The notes below the pieces were generated by a model that saw only the letters and a program-made list of their open reading frames with translations, searched no databases and was not told the DNA's origin. From positions 124,001 through 188,000 of the forward strand of contig NZ_JRHC01000005.1 of NCBI RefSeq assembly GCF_000949475.1: 64,000 bases of DNA. The letters run 5' to 3'. The position numbers and the translations under genes were made by a program. This document shows positions 54,491-63,078 of this stretch, piece by piece. This DNA comes from Draconibacterium sediminis. GTDB taxonomy: Bacteria > Bacteroidota > Bacteroidia > Bacteroidales > Prolixibacteraceae. Position 1 is the stretch's first letter; each line of letters begins with the position of its first letter.

Positions 54491-54647
54491 ACTTACCCTG
54501 ACCGAAACAAGTTTCGATCTATCCCTCTCTGCTGTCGCAAAGAGGGAAGTAGCGTTGAAGCGTCAAAGTTGATAATTTGTAGAAAAGCGGTTTGAAAATC
54601 CGGCTGGCCGTCCCTCTTTTTGCAAAAGAGAGGGAGCGAGGGTGAGT
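54491..54647. repeat. ~158-bp inverted-end element, copy 4
   Basis: Ends are ACTTACCCT and AGGGTGAGT. It differs from copy 3 by one deleted base near the right end (GGGAGCGAGGG for GGGAGACGAGGG) and little else. Copies 2-4 thus form a 182-bp tandem ladder with the 24-bp linker, and a last linker follows at 54648. Confidence 0.85.
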
Positions 54648-54695
54648 AAAGATGATTCGGAGGGTTAATACATAGATTTTGTTTTAAGGATTAAA

Positions 54696-54728
54696 AGGGG
54701 ATGTTGCCATGTGCACATCCCTTTTTTT
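54696..54728 (+). terminator. intrinsic terminator closing the island
   Basis: The stem GGGATGT/ACATCCC is followed by eight T residues shortly after copy 4 and the last linker. It would stop transcripts running through the DUF559/repeat region before the uxaB promoter. Confidence 0.8.
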
Positions 54729-54884
54729 GTACGCTGTTTTTACCCCGTTTAACATTCACTTAACCCACCGGCAAAGCACATAAACTTTTTAGTGCTTAAA
54801 AATAGTTCTCATTCTCCCTGAAAACAGGCGCTTTTGGTGAATCTATCGGGTGTTTATCTCTAAAAATGAGTAAAAATAATTCAA

Positions 54885-54924
54885 TCCGTTAACGTTAACG
54901 GAAAACATTAAAAACTTATATTTG
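54885..54924 (+). promoter_or_regulatory. LacI-type operator and TAnnTTTG promoter of the uxaBA operon
   Basis: TCCGTTAACGTTAACGGA (54885-54902) is a perfect 18-bp palindrome centred on the AACGTT-like core favoured by LacI/GalR repressors. TATATTTG at 54917-54924 fits the -7 consensus, so the palindrome covers the expected -33 region and would block transcription when bound. The uxaB ATG follows 62 bp later. The regulator gene is not in the window. Confidence 0.7.
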
Positions 54925-54986
54925 CCCGCTCAAAACAATAAATAAAGTACTAATTACACCTGTGAAATAAGGTTATAGATTTTTTG

Positions 54987-56489
54987 ATGATGAAGAAATT
55001 AAATCGTACCAACGCAACTGAAACAAATAGTTACCCAACACGCATACTTCAATTTGGTGAAGGAAATTTTTTACGTGCTTTTACCGACTGGATCGTTGAT
55101 AAAATGAACAAAGAGATCGGTTTTAACGCCGGTGTTGATGTGGTTCAGCCGCTGCCAAACGGTATGGTTAACATGTTAAACGACCAGGACGGGCTTTACC
55201 ATGTTTACCTGAAAGGGATTAAAAACGGGACGCCGGTAACCGAATTTTCGCTGATCGACTGTATCAATAAAGGCATTAATCCATACAGCGAGTTCGAATC
55301 GTACAAAGAAAGTATACTGAATCCCGATCTTCGTTTTGTGTTTTCGAATACTACCGAAGCCGGTATCAGCTGGGAAGAAAACGATACGCTGGAAATGGCT
55401 CCTCAAACGTCGTTTCCGGCAAAAGTGGCGGCATTGTTATACATGCGCTACAAAGAATTTAATGGCGACAAATCAAAAGGTTTGATATTTTTTGCCTGCG
55501 AGCTGATTGACCGAAACGGAGATATCCTTAAGAAATTCGTATTGCAACATGCCGAAAAATGGAACCTTGGCAACGATTTTATCAGCTGGGTGAACGAGGC
55601 CTGTTGTTTCTGCAGCACGCTGGTTGACCGTATTGTTCCGGGTTTTCCGCGCGAAGAGATCAAAGAAATTCAACAAGAGTTAGGCTACGAAGATAACCTG
55701 GTTGTGGTTGGCGAATATTTCCACCTGTGGGTGATTGAAGCGCCGGAGTGGGTGCAGGATGAGTTTCCTGCTGAAAAAGCCGGTTTGGAAGTGAAGTTTG
55801 TAAAAGACATGAAACGTTTCCGCGAGCAAAAAGTACAGGTGCTGAATGGTTGCCACACCGGAAGTTATGCCGTGTCGTACCTGAGCGGAATTGAAACCGT
55901 TCGCGATGCCTACGAAAACCTCGAGGTAGGTAGTTTTATGAAAGAGCTGGTATACGATGAGGTATTAACGGTTCTGGATGGAACAGAAAAGGAACTGAAG
56001 AAATTTGCCAACAAAATTCTGGAGCGTTTTGCCAATCCGTTTATTCGTCATCAGTGGCAAAGTATTGCCTTAAATGCCATGTCGAAATGGGAAACACGTA
56101 ACCTGCCATCGCTGATTAACTTCGAACAAAAACACGGCATGTTGCCACAAAAGCTGGTGTTCTCGCTGGCGGCAATGATCGCGTATTTTAAAGGCGAGGC
56201 CAATGGCGAAGCCTACAACGTTCAGGACGATGAGTGGATCGTTGACTTTTATAAAGAAGCCTGGGCAGAATGTGATGGCCGCCCGATTTCGATTTACATT
56301 TTGTGCGAAAAAGTATTGAGCCTTGATAAAGTTTGGAAACAAAACCTGAATGATATTCCAAACCTCACGATTACCGTTAGTCACTACCTGTTCCTGATTA
56401 CGCAGGTGGGCATGAAAAAGGCAGTTAAAGCGGTACTTAGCGAAGACAATCCGCTGATGCAGATTACCATCGATAAAATGAGCAATTAA
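54987..56489 (+). CDS. uxaB: tagaturonate reductase
   Basis: The protein is 500 residues from the ATG at 54987 (MMKKLNRTNATETNSYPTRI); a second ATG follows at once, and a TTG one codon upstream is less likely. It belongs to the long-chain mannitol dehydrogenase family: RILQFGEGNFLRAFTDWIVD is the NAD-binding start, and KVQVLNGCHTGSYAVSYLSG holds the catalytic Lys/Asn/His region. It reduces D-tagaturonate to D-altronate in galacturonate breakdown. The next gene encodes the following enzyme, altronate dehydratase. The upstream LacI-type operator suggests induction by a hexuronate. Confidence 0.93.
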   Translation: MMKKLNRTNATETNSYPTRILQFGEGNFLRAFTDWIVDKMNKEIGFNAGVDVVQPLPNGMVNMLNDQDGLYHVYLKGIKNGTPVTEFSLIDCINKGINPYSEFESYKESILNPDLRFVFSNTTEAGISWEENDTLEMAPQTSFPAKVAALLYMRYKEFNGDKSKGLIFFACELIDRNGDILKKFVLQHAEKWNLGNDFISWVNEACCFCSTLVDRIVPGFPREEIKEIQQELGYEDNLVVVGEYFHLWVIEAPEWVQDEFPAEKAGLEVKFVKDMKRFREQKVQVLNGCHTGSYAVSYLSGIETVRDAYENLEVGSFMKELVYDEVLTVLDGTEKELKKFANKILERFANPFIRHQWQSIALNAMSKWETRNLPSLINFEQKHGMLPQKLVFSLAAMIAYFKGEANGEAYNVQDDEWIVDFYKEAWAECDGRPISIYILCEKVLSLDKVWKQNLNDIPNLTITVSHYLFLITQVGMKKAVKAVLSEDNPLMQITIDKMSN

Positions 56490-56497
56490 ACAAATAC

Positions 56498-56571
56498 TTT
56501 CTCGCAGATTACGCGGATTTCGCTGGAATTAATTGTTTAAGATCTGTGTTATCTGCACCATCTGCGAGAAA
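56498..56571. repeat. extragenic inverted repeat, arms TTTCTCGCAGAT/ATCTGCGAGAAA
   Basis: The arms at 56498-56509 and 56560-56571 are perfect 12-bp complements. Imperfect words of the same type (ACGCGGATTTCGC and ATCTGTGTTATCTGC) lie between. It fills the spacer between uxaB and uxaA, so it would be transcribed within the operon and could act as an RNA hairpin limiting or stabilising the message. Confidence 0.7.
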
Positions 56572-56588
56572 CTTTTAAGAAAACAGAA

Positions 56589-58076
56589 ATGGCAGACTTC
56601 ATAAAAATAAATCCAACCGACAATGTGATCATCGCCTTAAAAGATTTTACAGCAGGTGAATCGATTGTAGTTGATGAGCAGGAGCTGGCAATTAAAAATG
56701 ATGTTCCGAAAGGGCACAAAATTGCACTTACTGCTATTGCCGAAAACGAGGATATTATTAAATATGGTGCGCCGATTGGCCATGCTACACAAGCCATCGA
56801 AGCCGGAGAACACATACATGTTCAGAATCTGAAAACAAATCTTTCGGGCACCATCAATTATTCTTTCGATCAGAAATTAAACGAACTGGCCGTTGCCAGA
56901 CGTGAGCTCACTTTTCAGGGTTACAAACGTAGCAATGGCAAGGTGGGAATCCGCAACGAACTGTGGATTGTGCCAACAGTTGGTTGTGTGAACGGACAGG
57001 CGCAGCAGATCATCGATTTGTTTAAGCAGGAAGTAAATCCGACCGATATTGATGCGGTAGAAGTGTTTAAACACAGCTACGGTTGCTCGCAGTTGGGCGA
57101 CGACCACGTGAATACGCAAAAAGCACTGGCAGATGTGATTAATAACCCAAATGCCGGTGGTGTGTTTGTGCTCGGTTTGGGTTGCGAGAATAACCAGATC
57201 GACCACCTGAAAAAGTTTATTGGTGAATACGACGAAAGCCGTGTGCGCTTTTTAGCATCTCAGGATGTGGAAGATGAGGTGGAAACCGGACTGGAGATTT
57301 TGAAGGAAATTTACGAAGTGATGCACACCGATAAACGCGAAGCTGTTCCTTTGTCGGAGCTGAATATCGGTTTAAAATGTGGTGGATCGGATGGTTTTTC
57401 AGGAATTACTGCCAATCCGTTGGTAGGTGCTTTCTCCGATTTTTTGGTGGCGCAGGGTGGAACCACAATTCTTACCGAAGTACCTGAAATGTTTGGTGCC
57501 GAAACTTTGCTGATGGAGCGTGCTCAAAACAAAGAGGTGTTTGACAAAACGGTAAGCCTGATCAACGATTTTAAAGATTATTATCTGCAACATAATTTGC
57601 CGGTTTACGAAAATCCGTCGCCGGGAAATAAAAAGGGTGGTATTTCAACGCTCGAAGATAAGTCGCTGGGATGTACCCAAAAAGGTGGTACAGCAACAGT
57701 GGTCGACGTTTTGAAATATGCTGAGCCCTTAAAAACAAAAGGTTTGAATTTATTGTCGGCACCCGGAAATGATTTGGTGGCTGCATCGGCACTCGGATTT
57801 AGCGGCTGCCAGATGGTACTGTTTACCACAGGGCGCGGAACACCGTTTGGCAGTTTTGTGCCCACCATGAAAATCTCTACCAACTCTGATCTGTTCAACA
57901 AAAAGAAAAACTGGATAGATTTTAACGCCGGCACTTTGCTCGAAGGCAAAACCATGGACGAGCTTTTGGAAGACTTTGTTCAGTTTATTATTGAAGTAGC
58001 CAGCGGCAAACAATTAAACCACGAAAAAACCGGGTTTAAAGAAATTGCCATTTTTAAAACAGGCGTAACGTTATAG
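56589..58076 (+). CDS. uxaA: altronate dehydratase
   Basis: A 495-residue UxaA-family dehydratase that converts D-altronate to 2-keto-3-deoxygluconate with an iron-type metal. The N-terminal SAF domain (NVIIALKDFTAGESIVVDEQ) is joined to the catalytic part: GYKRSNGKVGIRNELWIVPT, HSYGCSQLGDDH, LGLGCENNQID, GLKCGGSDGFSGITANPLVG and FTTGRGTPFGSFVPTMKI. It lies 99 bp after uxaB in the same operon. A terminator follows. Confidence 0.95.
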   Translation: MADFIKINPTDNVIIALKDFTAGESIVVDEQELAIKNDVPKGHKIALTAIAENEDIIKYGAPIGHATQAIEAGEHIHVQNLKTNLSGTINYSFDQKLNELAVARRELTFQGYKRSNGKVGIRNELWIVPTVGCVNGQAQQIIDLFKQEVNPTDIDAVEVFKHSYGCSQLGDDHVNTQKALADVINNPNAGGVFVLGLGCENNQIDHLKKFIGEYDESRVRFLASQDVEDEVETGLEILKEIYEVMHTDKREAVPLSELNIGLKCGGSDGFSGITANPLVGAFSDFLVAQGGTTILTEVPEMFGAETLLMERAQNKEVFDKTVSLINDFKDYYLQHNLPVYENPSPGNKKGGISTLEDKSLGCTQKGGTATVVDVLKYAEPLKTKGLNLLSAPGNDLVAASALGFSGCQMVLFTTGRGTPFGSFVPTMKISTNSDLFNKKKNWIDFNAGTLLEGKTMDELLEDFVQFIIEVASGKQLNHEKTGFKEIAIFKTGVTL

Positions 58077-58104
58077 CTACCATAATTGAGAAGTATTATT
58101 TAGG

Positions 58105-58137
58105 TCCCCGCAGCCATGGGTTGCGGGGATTTTTTTT
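58105..58137 (+). terminator. intrinsic terminator of uxaBA
   Basis: A CCCCGCA/TGCGGGG stem with an 8-nt loop is followed by eight T residues, 30 bp past the uxaA stop. Confidence 0.88.
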
Positions 58138-58190
58138 AGTGAGACCCAAATTACAGGAGAGAAACGAACTGTAATTTGATGGTCGAACTA

Positions 58191-58216
58191 ATCCCGATAG
58201 CAGAGCATATCGGGAT
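58191..58216. repeat. small hairpin ATCCCGATA/TATCGGGAT
   Basis: A perfect 9-bp stem with an 8-nt loop lies between the convergent uxaA and FAD-oxidoreductase genes. It has no T tract on either strand, so terminator function is doubtful. Confidence 0.4.
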
Positions 58217-58296
58217 AAATGAGTTAATACTCCGATGCTTGATCGTTACTAAACAAAATTCAAAATTGATACCCCATTAGCCTGCTACGATGTAGT

Positions 58297-59964
58297 TTAT
58301 TCCATCTCCTGATGTTCCAGCACCTGTCCGGCAGCTTCAAGTTTTGGTTTTATTTCTTCATACTGAATGTCGTGAATTGGAGTCTCTTTCTCCAGTGCCA
58401 TTCCGGCAATCAGTGCCGCACTTTGCCCAAGTATCATAAAAACGGGCTCCATTCGTATCGACCCAAATGCAATGTGCGAGCTCGAGACCGCCACCGGAAC
58501 CAGCAAATTCTCACATTCTTCCTGTTTCGGTAGAATCGATCCCAGCGCAATTTGATAAGGCTGATGCGGATGAACACCAATGTCGCCTTCGTTTTGCACA
58601 AAACCTTCAGGAGTGATGTAACGTTGCGTGTTGTGCGAGTCCATGGTGTACGAACCCATTCCAACAGAGTGGGGAACCGGTGATTTTCCCAGCGCCTCAT
58701 TTTCGGTCATCACAAATTCGCCAATCATACGCCGGGCTTCGCGTACATAAATCTGGTGGGGCCAGTTTCCGTTATCGGTGAATTCATCTTTTGCCAGCCC
58801 CCATTGTTGCATTTCATTTTGTATTTCAGCAGGAATTCGTGGATCGGTAGCATAAAAATAAAGCAGGCCTTTCTGGTAGTTTTCGTGTTCGCGAATAATC
58901 TCGGCCCGGCGCTCGTAGGTCGCTTCGGGGTAGTCGTAGTTCATGCCAATATTATCAAAACTAAACGGTCCGTGGTTGTTTACATCGGTTTTGTGGTTCG
59001 GAATCGGATCGAATTTATTAAACGTCTGGCGCCAGCCGTGGTTTAACACCCTAACCAGCAGTTCGTATTGTGCAGGATCGTAATCTTCAGGCTGCTCAAA
59101 AGGAACACGGTTTTCAGGCACTTTTGTCAGGCACATCCTGAAACAATAAGCCTGTATACGTTTGTCGCCATCGTCTTTAATTCCCGGATCATCGGTTGAA
59201 ATACGGGGCAAAACGCCACTTGCCTGATCATCGGGAACAACATAAGGGCTGATATTCATATTGCCGAAATGATGCCCGTGATGAAGCACGCCCGTTTGTA
59301 TGCCATTCCATTGCTCGTTGTAAACATCGTTTGCTTCGCGCCCAACGTGGTAATTAATCCCCGCTGCGGCCATTAAATCACCTTCGTAAGTGGCATCGAT
59401 AAATATATTTGCTTGGTACTTTTCGCCGTTCAGCATGGTAATGGAAATGATTTTGCCGTTTTGTTTTTCCACTCCATTCTCACGGTCGAGCCAACGATTC
59501 CGGAAAACACTGATGTTATTTTCGCTGATAAAATCCTCAAAAACCTGCTCGGCCACATGAGGTTCAAAAATCCACATGGTGCGTTTGTCGCCATCAATTG
59601 CCGGAGTTCCCTGCCCGGTATTGCCATATTCTTCGCGCTTTTCCCACTGCCAGGCTTCATCGGTTTGGTAATGCGAATACACGCGCTGGTAAAATTCTCT
59701 GGCCAGTCCGCCAATCACAACTTTATTTCCGGTGTCGGTAAAACCAAGTCCGCTTGATGTTAATCCGCCCAAATGTTTATCGGGGCAAACAATTACAACC
59801 GATTTATTCATTTTTGCCAGTTGAACAGCCGCCGTAACAGCCGCCGAAGTTCCACCATATATTACAACATCGGCATTTGTAGTTGTTACATCCTGTTTGC
59901 TGTTACAACTAAAAATTAAAAGTGCAACGCTAACGATGAAGAGGAGGAGATGTTTCTTTTTCAT
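58297..59964 (-). CDS. exported lipoprotein FAD-dependent oxidoreductase
   Basis: A 555-residue protein. A type II signal peptide ends in the lipobox LIFSC, with C20 as the likely lipidated residue, so it is anchored in a membrane facing the periplasm or outside. The FAD-binding start is DVVIYGGTSAAVTAAVQLAK, followed by HLGGLTSSGLGFTDTGN, IDATYEGDLMAAAG and the late YQIALGSILPKQEE stretch. This matches the PF12831-type FAD oxidoreductases often found in polysaccharide-use loci. The substrate is unknown. It is convergent with uxaA, so it may belong to the same sugar-related neighbourhood. Confidence 0.85.
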   Translation of the reverse strand: MKKKHLLLFIVSVALLIFSCNSKQDVTTTNADVVIYGGTSAAVTAAVQLAKMNKSVVIVCPDKHLGGLTSSGLGFTDTGNKVVIGGLAREFYQRVYSHYQTDEAWQWEKREEYGNTGQGTPAIDGDKRTMWIFEPHVAEQVFEDFISENNISVFRNRWLDRENGVEKQNGKIISITMLNGEKYQANIFIDATYEGDLMAAAGINYHVGREANDVYNEQWNGIQTGVLHHGHHFGNMNISPYVVPDDQASGVLPRISTDDPGIKDDGDKRIQAYCFRMCLTKVPENRVPFEQPEDYDPAQYELLVRVLNHGWRQTFNKFDPIPNHKTDVNNHGPFSFDNIGMNYDYPEATYERRAEIIREHENYQKGLLYFYATDPRIPAEIQNEMQQWGLAKDEFTDNGNWPHQIYVREARRMIGEFVMTENEALGKSPVPHSVGMGSYTMDSHNTQRYITPEGFVQNEGDIGVHPHQPYQIALGSILPKQEECENLLVPVAVSSSHIAFGSIRMEPVFMILGQSAALIAGMALEKETPIHDIQYEEIKPKLEAAGQVLEHQEME

Positions 59965-60292
59965 AGCTAATCAGGTTTAGTTAAAAGTCGTCGGATGGAT
60001 TTCTTTCTTTTATCTTTCGTAATGTAATCCGTTTAGAGGTTGAATTTAAGTTTTGATTTTGATTGAACAAAATGTTTATAATAAAATATGAAATAGTCTG
60101 AATTTCAGATGTTAAAAAATTTTCAACCTGTTGTCAAATACATAAGCTAAAATTCCTCATTTCGTTTAGAAATTTATCTTTGTCTATTGCAAAAAACTTT
60201 TTTTTGTAAAACCGGACTAGAAACCAGAAGAAGAACAAATTTCAATTTAATACTAAACCGTAGCCAAAAGCTACACTAAAATTTATCAATTT
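59965..60292. other. divergent promoter region, includes -7 box TATCTTTG
   Basis: TATCTTTG at 60175-60182 fits TAnnTTTG for the pyrophosphatase gene, giving a 5' leader of about 100 nt that contains a GTAGC-CAAAA-GCTAC hairpin at 60260-60274. No -33 motif is obvious. No gene or known riboswitch was recognised. Confidence 0.5.
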
Positions 60293-62620
60293 ATGAGCAG
60301 TATATTTTTTATAGTGCCAGTTGCCTCGATTTTGGCATTGGTATTTGCCTGGATATTCTTCAAATCGATGATGAAGAATTCAGAAGGTACTGACAGGATG
60401 AAAGAAATTGCACAATACGTTCGTGAAGGTGCAATGGCTTATCTGAAAAGACAGTACAAGGTTGTAGGAATTGTTTTTGTAATACTCTTTATCCTACTAA
60501 CCATTATGGCATATTTTGGCGTTCAAAATCCATTTGTGCCCATCGCATTTTTAACTGGTGGTTTTTTCTCAGGCCTTTGTGGATTTTTGGGAATGAAAAC
60601 TGCAACATTTGCTTCAGCGCGTACAGCACACGGAGCTTCGCAGTCGTTGAACAAAGGTTTGCAGGTTGCTTTCCGAAGTGGCGCAGTGATGGGTTTAATC
60701 GTTGTGGGATTTGCATTGTTAGATATTGCAGCATGGTACTTTTTTCTAAGTGAAGTTGTATTTACACCGGAGCATATGGCTAATGGTGCTGAATTCTTAG
60801 GGCTTCATTTCGTTCACGGAAGTACTGATTATGTAACGAATGGTGTAATCAACGATGCAGGCCAACGAGTAAAATTAATTGAGATAACAGTTACCATGTT
60901 AACCTTTGGTATGGGTGCTTCTACACAAGCATTATTTGCTCGCGTTGGAGGAGGTATTTATACTAAAGCAGCTGATGTGGGTGCCGACCTTGTTGGAAAA
61001 GTAGAAGCCGGTATTCCGGAAGACGATCCGCGTAACCCTGCAACTATTGCCGATAACGTTGGTGATAATGTTGGCGACGTTGCCGGTATGGGAGCCGACC
61101 TTTACGAATCGTACGCTGGCTCTATTTTAGCAACCGCTGCTCTTGGTGCCGCTCTTCCTGCAATCGTTCTTTCTGATACAGGTATCGATCCTGTTAAAGC
61201 AGTTACAGCTCCTATGCTTGTTGCTGCCATTGGAATTATTCTTTCCATAGTGGGAATCTTCATGGTTCGTACCAAAGAATCTGCTACACAGAAAAATTTA
61301 TTAAATGCTCTGTTAATTGGTACCGGAGGAAGTTCATTTTTGATACTTCTTGCAATGGCCGGAATGGCTTACCTTGGTTGGGTAACCTGGGGCGTTTTCT
61401 GGGCTGTTATTATTGGATTGGCTGCCGGTGTTATTATCGGGCAGGCTACTGAATATTTTACATCTGATGAATATAAACCTACAAAAGGTATCGCAGAACA
61501 AGCGCAACAAGGACCTGCAACTACTATTATTGATGGTTTAGCCGTTGGTATGTATTCAACCTGGATACCGGTTGTAACCATTGTACTTGGTATTATGGGA
61601 TCATTCTGGGCAGCAGGTGGTGCAGAACACTTTGCTATGGGTGTTTACGGAATTGGTTTTGCTGCTGTAGGTATGTTATCTACACTGGGTATTACATTGG
61701 CTACTGATGCGTTCGGACCTATTGCTGATAATGCAGGAGGTAACGCTGAAATGGCTGAGCTTCCGCCGGAAGTTCGTGAAAGAACAGATGCTTTAGATAT
61801 GCTGGGAAATACAACTGCAGCAACCGGTAAAGGATTTGCAATTGGTTCTGCGGCATTAACTGCAATGGCTCTAATCTCTGCTTATATGGAAGAAATTAGA
61901 TTGTGGTTTGGAAAAATAGCAACAGCCGGAGAAGGATTTGTTACCAAAGGATCATATATCTTTTATAATGATATTGCTCCGGCAGCACAGGATGGAATGC
62001 AAGCAATTAAGATTTCAACTGCTTCTGTAAAAGATTTTACGGCTGCTTACGACGTTACTCTTTTTAACCCCCTGTTTTTAGGTGGTCTTTTCCTGGGGTC
62101 AATGATGGCATTTTTGTTTAGTGCAATGACAATGAAGGCTGTTGGTCGCGCAGCGGGTGCAATGGTTGATGAAGTTCGCCGTCAGTTCCGCGAAATTAAG
62201 GGAATCCTTGAAGGAACAGCTACACCTGAATATGCCAAATGTGTTGAAATTTCAACTAAAGGAGCACAGAAAGAAATGTTGGTACCTTCATTAGTAGCAA
62301 TTATAGTTCCTGTTGTTGTTGGAGCTTCAATGGGTGTTGCCGGTGTTATTGGCTTGTTGGCTGGTGGTTTAACTGCCGGTTTTACGCTGGCTGTATTTAT
62401 GAATAACGCAGGTGGTGCCTGGGATAACGCTAAAAAATACATTGAAAAAGGAAATTACGGTGGAAAAGGTAGCGAAGCACACCACGCCGGTGTTGTTGGC
62501 GACACTGTTGGCGATCCTTTCAAAGATACTTCAGGACCATCGCTGAATATCCTGATTAAATTAATGACTATGGTTTCGGTTGTAATGGCCGGTTTAACTG
62601 TAACATTAAGTTTGCTGTAA
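60293..62620 (+). CDS. hppA: membrane-bound ion-pumping pyrophosphatase, K+-dependent type
   Basis: A 775-residue polytopic protein with about 16 helices. It splits PPi and pumps Na+ and/or H+. The substrate-binding motifs are present: [20 protein letters not shown] near residue 225, [40 protein letters not shown], and [20 protein letters not shown] near the C-terminus. The [10 protein letters not shown] segment carries Ala at position 509, where K+-independent enzymes have Lys, so this one should need K+. Na+ versus H+ specificity is not decided here. It recovers energy from the PPi that biosynthesis and PPDK produce. Confidence 0.96.
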   Translation: MSSIFFIVPVASILALVFAWIFFKSMMKNSEGTDRMKEIAQYVREGAMAYLKRQYKVVGIVFVILFILLTIMAYFGVQNPFVPIAFLTGGFFSGLCGFLGMKTATFASARTAHGASQSLNKGLQVAFRSGAVMGLIVVGFALLDIAAWYFFLSEVVFTPEHMANGAEFLGLHFVHGSTDYVTNGVINDAGQRVKLIEITVTMLTFGMGASTQALFARVGGGIYTKAADVGADLVGKVEAGIPEDDPRNPATIADNVGDNVGDVAGMGADLYESYAGSILATAALGAALPAIVLSDTGIDPVKAVTAPMLVAAIGIILSIVGIFMVRTKESATQKNLLNALLIGTGGSSFLILLAMAGMAYLGWVTWGVFWAVIIGLAAGVIIGQATEYFTSDEYKPTKGIAEQAQQGPATTIIDGLAVGMYSTWIPVVTIVLGIMGSFWAAGGAEHFAMGVYGIGFAAVGMLSTLGITLATDAFGPIADNAGGNAEMAELPPEVRERTDALDMLGNTTAATGKGFAIGSAALTAMALISAYMEEIRLWFGKIATAGEGFVTKGSYIFYNDIAPAAQDGMQAIKISTASVKDFTAAYDVTLFNPLFLGGLFLGSMMAFLFSAMTMKAVGRAAGAMVDEVRRQFREIKGILEGTATPEYAKCVEISTKGAQKEMLVPSLVAIIVPVVVGASMGVAGVIGLLAGGLTAGFTLAVFMNNAGGAWDNAKKYIEKGNYGGKGSEAHHAGVVGDTVGDPFKDTSGPSLNILIKLMTMVSVVMAGLTVTLSLL

Positions 62621-62644
62621 GCAAGTTATTAATATTAAAATATG

Positions 62645-62678
62645 AAACCATCTGTCGAAAGGCAGGTGGTTTTTTTGT
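62645..62678 (+). terminator. intrinsic terminator of hppA
   Basis: ACCATCTG and CAGGTGGT arms (with a G-T pair) are followed by seven T residues, about 25 bp after the stop. Confidence 0.8.
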
Positions 62679-63078
62679 GTTTGATTAGCTTGGAATGCAG
62701 ATGGTACAGATTGGAAAGTTGACGCTGAGTTTTTTCAGATAGAGAGATGAAAAAGTGTTAAATTGTTGCTATTGTAAAATTGTAAGCTTTCATCTCCGTG
62801 AATGGGTTCTTGTCGTCTGAAACTCACGAAGCTCAGTAACTGTTTCCAGCTATCAGGTTTGCAATTCAGCAATTTTTCAGTTTAACAATTTATTTCAAAC
62901 TCCTCCGTTATTCTAACCACCTCATCCTTTCGGTGCTTAAAGTCTAATCTTCTCAAGGCCTCATCGTCACATTATCTCTATCGCACATAAACAAAATTTA
63001 ACTTCGTAATTGAACAAATTATTTGTAAATTCAGTTACACTAAGAAAAACGTAAATTCTAATCATTAAAAATACTACC
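62679..63078. other. intergenic, no gene recognised
   Basis: About 400 bp with no credible ORF, terminator or repeat. It should contain the promoter of the DHOD-like gene, but no exact TAnnTTTG box was found. Confidence 0.4.

Noticed and set aside
54228-54595. Two identical 61-residue reading frames
   Set aside because: They lie wholly within the 182-bp repeat ladder and read through hairpins; no sign of coding selection.
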